DNA of 6,591 bases from Bacillota bacterium (lineage in GTDB: Bacteria; Bacillota; Dethiobacteria; DTU022), in assembly GCA_012727685.1 (NCBI GenBank), contig JAAYGO010000103.1:1-6591 (forward strand). Direction: 5' to 3'. Under the pieces are notes generated by a model. It was not told the origin of the DNA. It did no database searches and saw nothing but the letters and a program-made list of their open reading frames with translations. The position numbers and the translations under genes were made by a program. Below are positions 5,533 through 6,591 of the stretch, piece after piece. Positions within the stretch are counted from its first letter, which is position 1. Each line of letters opens with the position of its first letter.

Positions 5533-6350
5533 ATTTCCTCCACCAGTTCCTCTTCGGTCAAGGGACAGCGGGCCAGCTCCACGCCGGCCGCAAGCAAATC
5601 ATAATATACCTGCACGGCAAAGGGCGGAGCAAGCCCGGCCGCCGCCAGGAGAGAAAGATCGGTGAGCATCTCCCGCGGCGGTCCGGCGGCGAGGATCTCT
5701 CCCCCGGCCATGATATATACTCTGTCGGCATCCAGAACGTCTTCCATGTAATGCGAAATCAAAATAATCGTCTTGTGCTCCTGGGCATGGAGGCGGCGGA
5801 TCGTCTCCATAACCTCCTGTCTCCCTGCCGGGTCCAGCATGACCGTGGCCTCGTCGAAAATGATAATATCGGCATCTAAGGCCAGGACGCCGGCTAAAGC
5901 AATCCGCTGTTTTTGCCCGCCGGACAGCATGTATGTGGATCGTTTTTCGGTCCCGGCCATCCCCACCAGCCGTAAAGCCTCTTCTACCCGGCGCGGGATG
6001 TCCTCCGGCGGGGTGCCGTAATTCTCCAAGCCGAAAGCGATATCCTCGGCCACAACCGAGGAAACAAATTGATTGTCCGGGTTCTGAAAGACCATGCCAC
6101 ATTTACGGCGCAGTTTCCACACCGCGGAAGGATCGCTCGCTTCCAGTCCCGCCACGGTCAACTCGCCCTTCTGGAGCTCAAGCAGCGCATTAAAATGCTT
6201 GGCCAGAGTTGTCTTTCCGCTCCCGTTATGACCTAAAATGGCGACCATCTCTCCGGGGGCAACGGTGATGTTGACACCGCATAAAGACAGCGCCCAGCTT
6301 CCATCGACAGCGTAGGAGTGGCTAATGTCCCGGCCTTCGATTGCGTTCAT
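5517..6350 (-). CDS. ecfA1: ECF transporter ATPase EcfA1
   Basis: A 277-residue ABC ATPase that pairs with EcfA2. From the chosen start, Walker A GHNGSGKTT is at 40-48, Q-loop FQNPDNQFV with Q89, signature LSGGQKQRIALAG from 142, Walker B IIIFDEAT at 162-169 with MLDP, and switch histidine in ISHYME at 200. FQNPDNQFV and DEAT-MLDP are typical of EcfA1. The start at 6350 is preferred to an in-frame ATG at 6371. GGAGG (6364-6360) lies nine bases before 6350, while the 6371 ATG has no ribosome binding site and abuts the -10 element, so it would lie upstream of the predicted transcript start. It is the first gene of the operon and overlaps ecfA2 by 16 bases. Confidence 0.95.
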   Translation of the reverse strand: MNAIEGRDISHSYAVDGSWALSLCGVNITVAPGEMVAILGHNGSGKTTLAKHFNALLELQKGELTVAGLEASDPSAVWKLRRKCGMVFQNPDNQFVSSVVAEDIAFGLENYGTPPEDIPRRVEEALRLVGMAGTEKRSTYMLSGGQKQRIALAGVLALDADIIIFDEATVMLDPAGRQEVMETIRRLHAQEHKTIILISHYMEDVLDADRVYIMAGGEILAAGPPREMLTDLSLLAAAGLAPPFAVQVYYDLLAAGVELARCPLTEEELVEEICRLF

Positions 6351-6371
6351 TAAACAGCGCCTCCGCTCCAT

Positions 6372-6380
6372 ATTATAACA
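6372..6380 (-). promoter_or_regulatory. Extended -10 promoter element of the ecf operon
   Basis: The minus strand reads TGTTATAAT, a perfect TGn plus TATAAT, immediately upstream of ecfA1. The -35 at 17-base spacing is weak (AGCACA), which is common for extended -10 promoters. Transcription would start near 6365, giving a very short leader of about 15 bases that begins with the GGAGG ribosome binding site. No operator or riboswitch is identifiable in so short a leader. Confidence 0.55.
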
Positions 6381-6591
6381 CGAATATGCAATTTTGTGCT
6401 ACCCTATTTTAAAAATAAATTAAATTATTTTCATTGTTGTTTTCGTTTGAATTTATTTTCTCTTTCGCCTTTCATTGTTAATATATAAGTCATCTTCGGC
6501 ACCGCACACTTTTTTTTTCCGGCAAAAAGTCTTATACTAAGGTTAACATGCAACAGGCAAAGAATTCAATTCCTGGAAAGCTTCTTTAACA
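6381..6591. other. AT-rich intergenic region upstream of the ecf operon
   Basis: No supported gene. The region has T and A tracts, including a run of nine T near 6510, that could bend DNA upstream of the operon promoter. On the plus strand TATACT (about 6534-6539) precedes a 13-codon frame at 6548 with only AAGG before it. A promoter reading rightwards out of the window is possible but unproven. I see no riboswitch consensus on either strand. Confidence 0.5.

Noticed and set aside
5599..6102. A 167-codon minus-strand open frame inside ecfA1
   Set aside because: It lies wholly within a conserved ATPase gene in a different frame, with low-complexity Gly/Arg composition.
6548..6589. A plus-strand 13-codon frame downstream of TATACT, a possible leader peptide
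   Set aside because: There is only a weak AAGG ribosome site and no attenuator visible before the window ends.

Overview
The window looks like a chromosomal piece from a Firmicute, probably of the class Clostridia. The grounds are strong AGGAGG-type ribosome binding sites, a complete ECF vitamin-transporter module with two distinct Firmicutes-style ATPases, and a small heptad-repeat protein of a kind I recall from Peptococcaceae-like genomes. The genus is not determined. The two halves differ visibly in base composition: positions 1 to about 2515 are AT-rich, and about 2518-6370 is much richer in G and C.

Left half (1-2517): a minus-strand DNA methyltransferase gene (162-1442) is tightly coupled to a 90-residue unrecognised ORF (1444-1716). 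Next comes an oppositely oriented gene for a short coiled-coil protein with 21-base internal repeats (1846-2082). A stretch of about 435 bases without a gene follows. It holds a decayed tRNA-Lys (anticodon TTT, minus strand, 2330-2397) with intact anticodon and T arms and a broken acceptor stem. No restriction endonuclease is recognisable, so the methyltransferase is either an orphan or the remnant of a restriction-modification system.

Right half (2518-6371): five minus-strand genes run, in order of transcription, ecfA1 (6350-5517), ecfA2 (5532-4636), ecfT (4673-3882), an ECF substrate-binding S component (3802-3227) and a class I SAM-dependent methyltransferase (3105-2518). The first three overlap and are probably translationally coupled. 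They form the energising module: two ATPases on the cytoplasmic side and the transmembrane coupling protein. The S component would capture a vitamin or related small molecule. A strong extended -10 element (TGTTATAAT) lies just upstream of ecfA1.

Two RNA-scale structures interrupt the operon. A nested hairpin sits between ecfT and the S gene, next to the S-gene ribosome binding site. A perfect 15-bp inverted repeat with a 48-base loop sits between the S gene and the methyltransferase. The most interesting open questions are the substrate of the S component, whether the linked methyltransferase acts on the imported compound, and what the two intergenic structures do.
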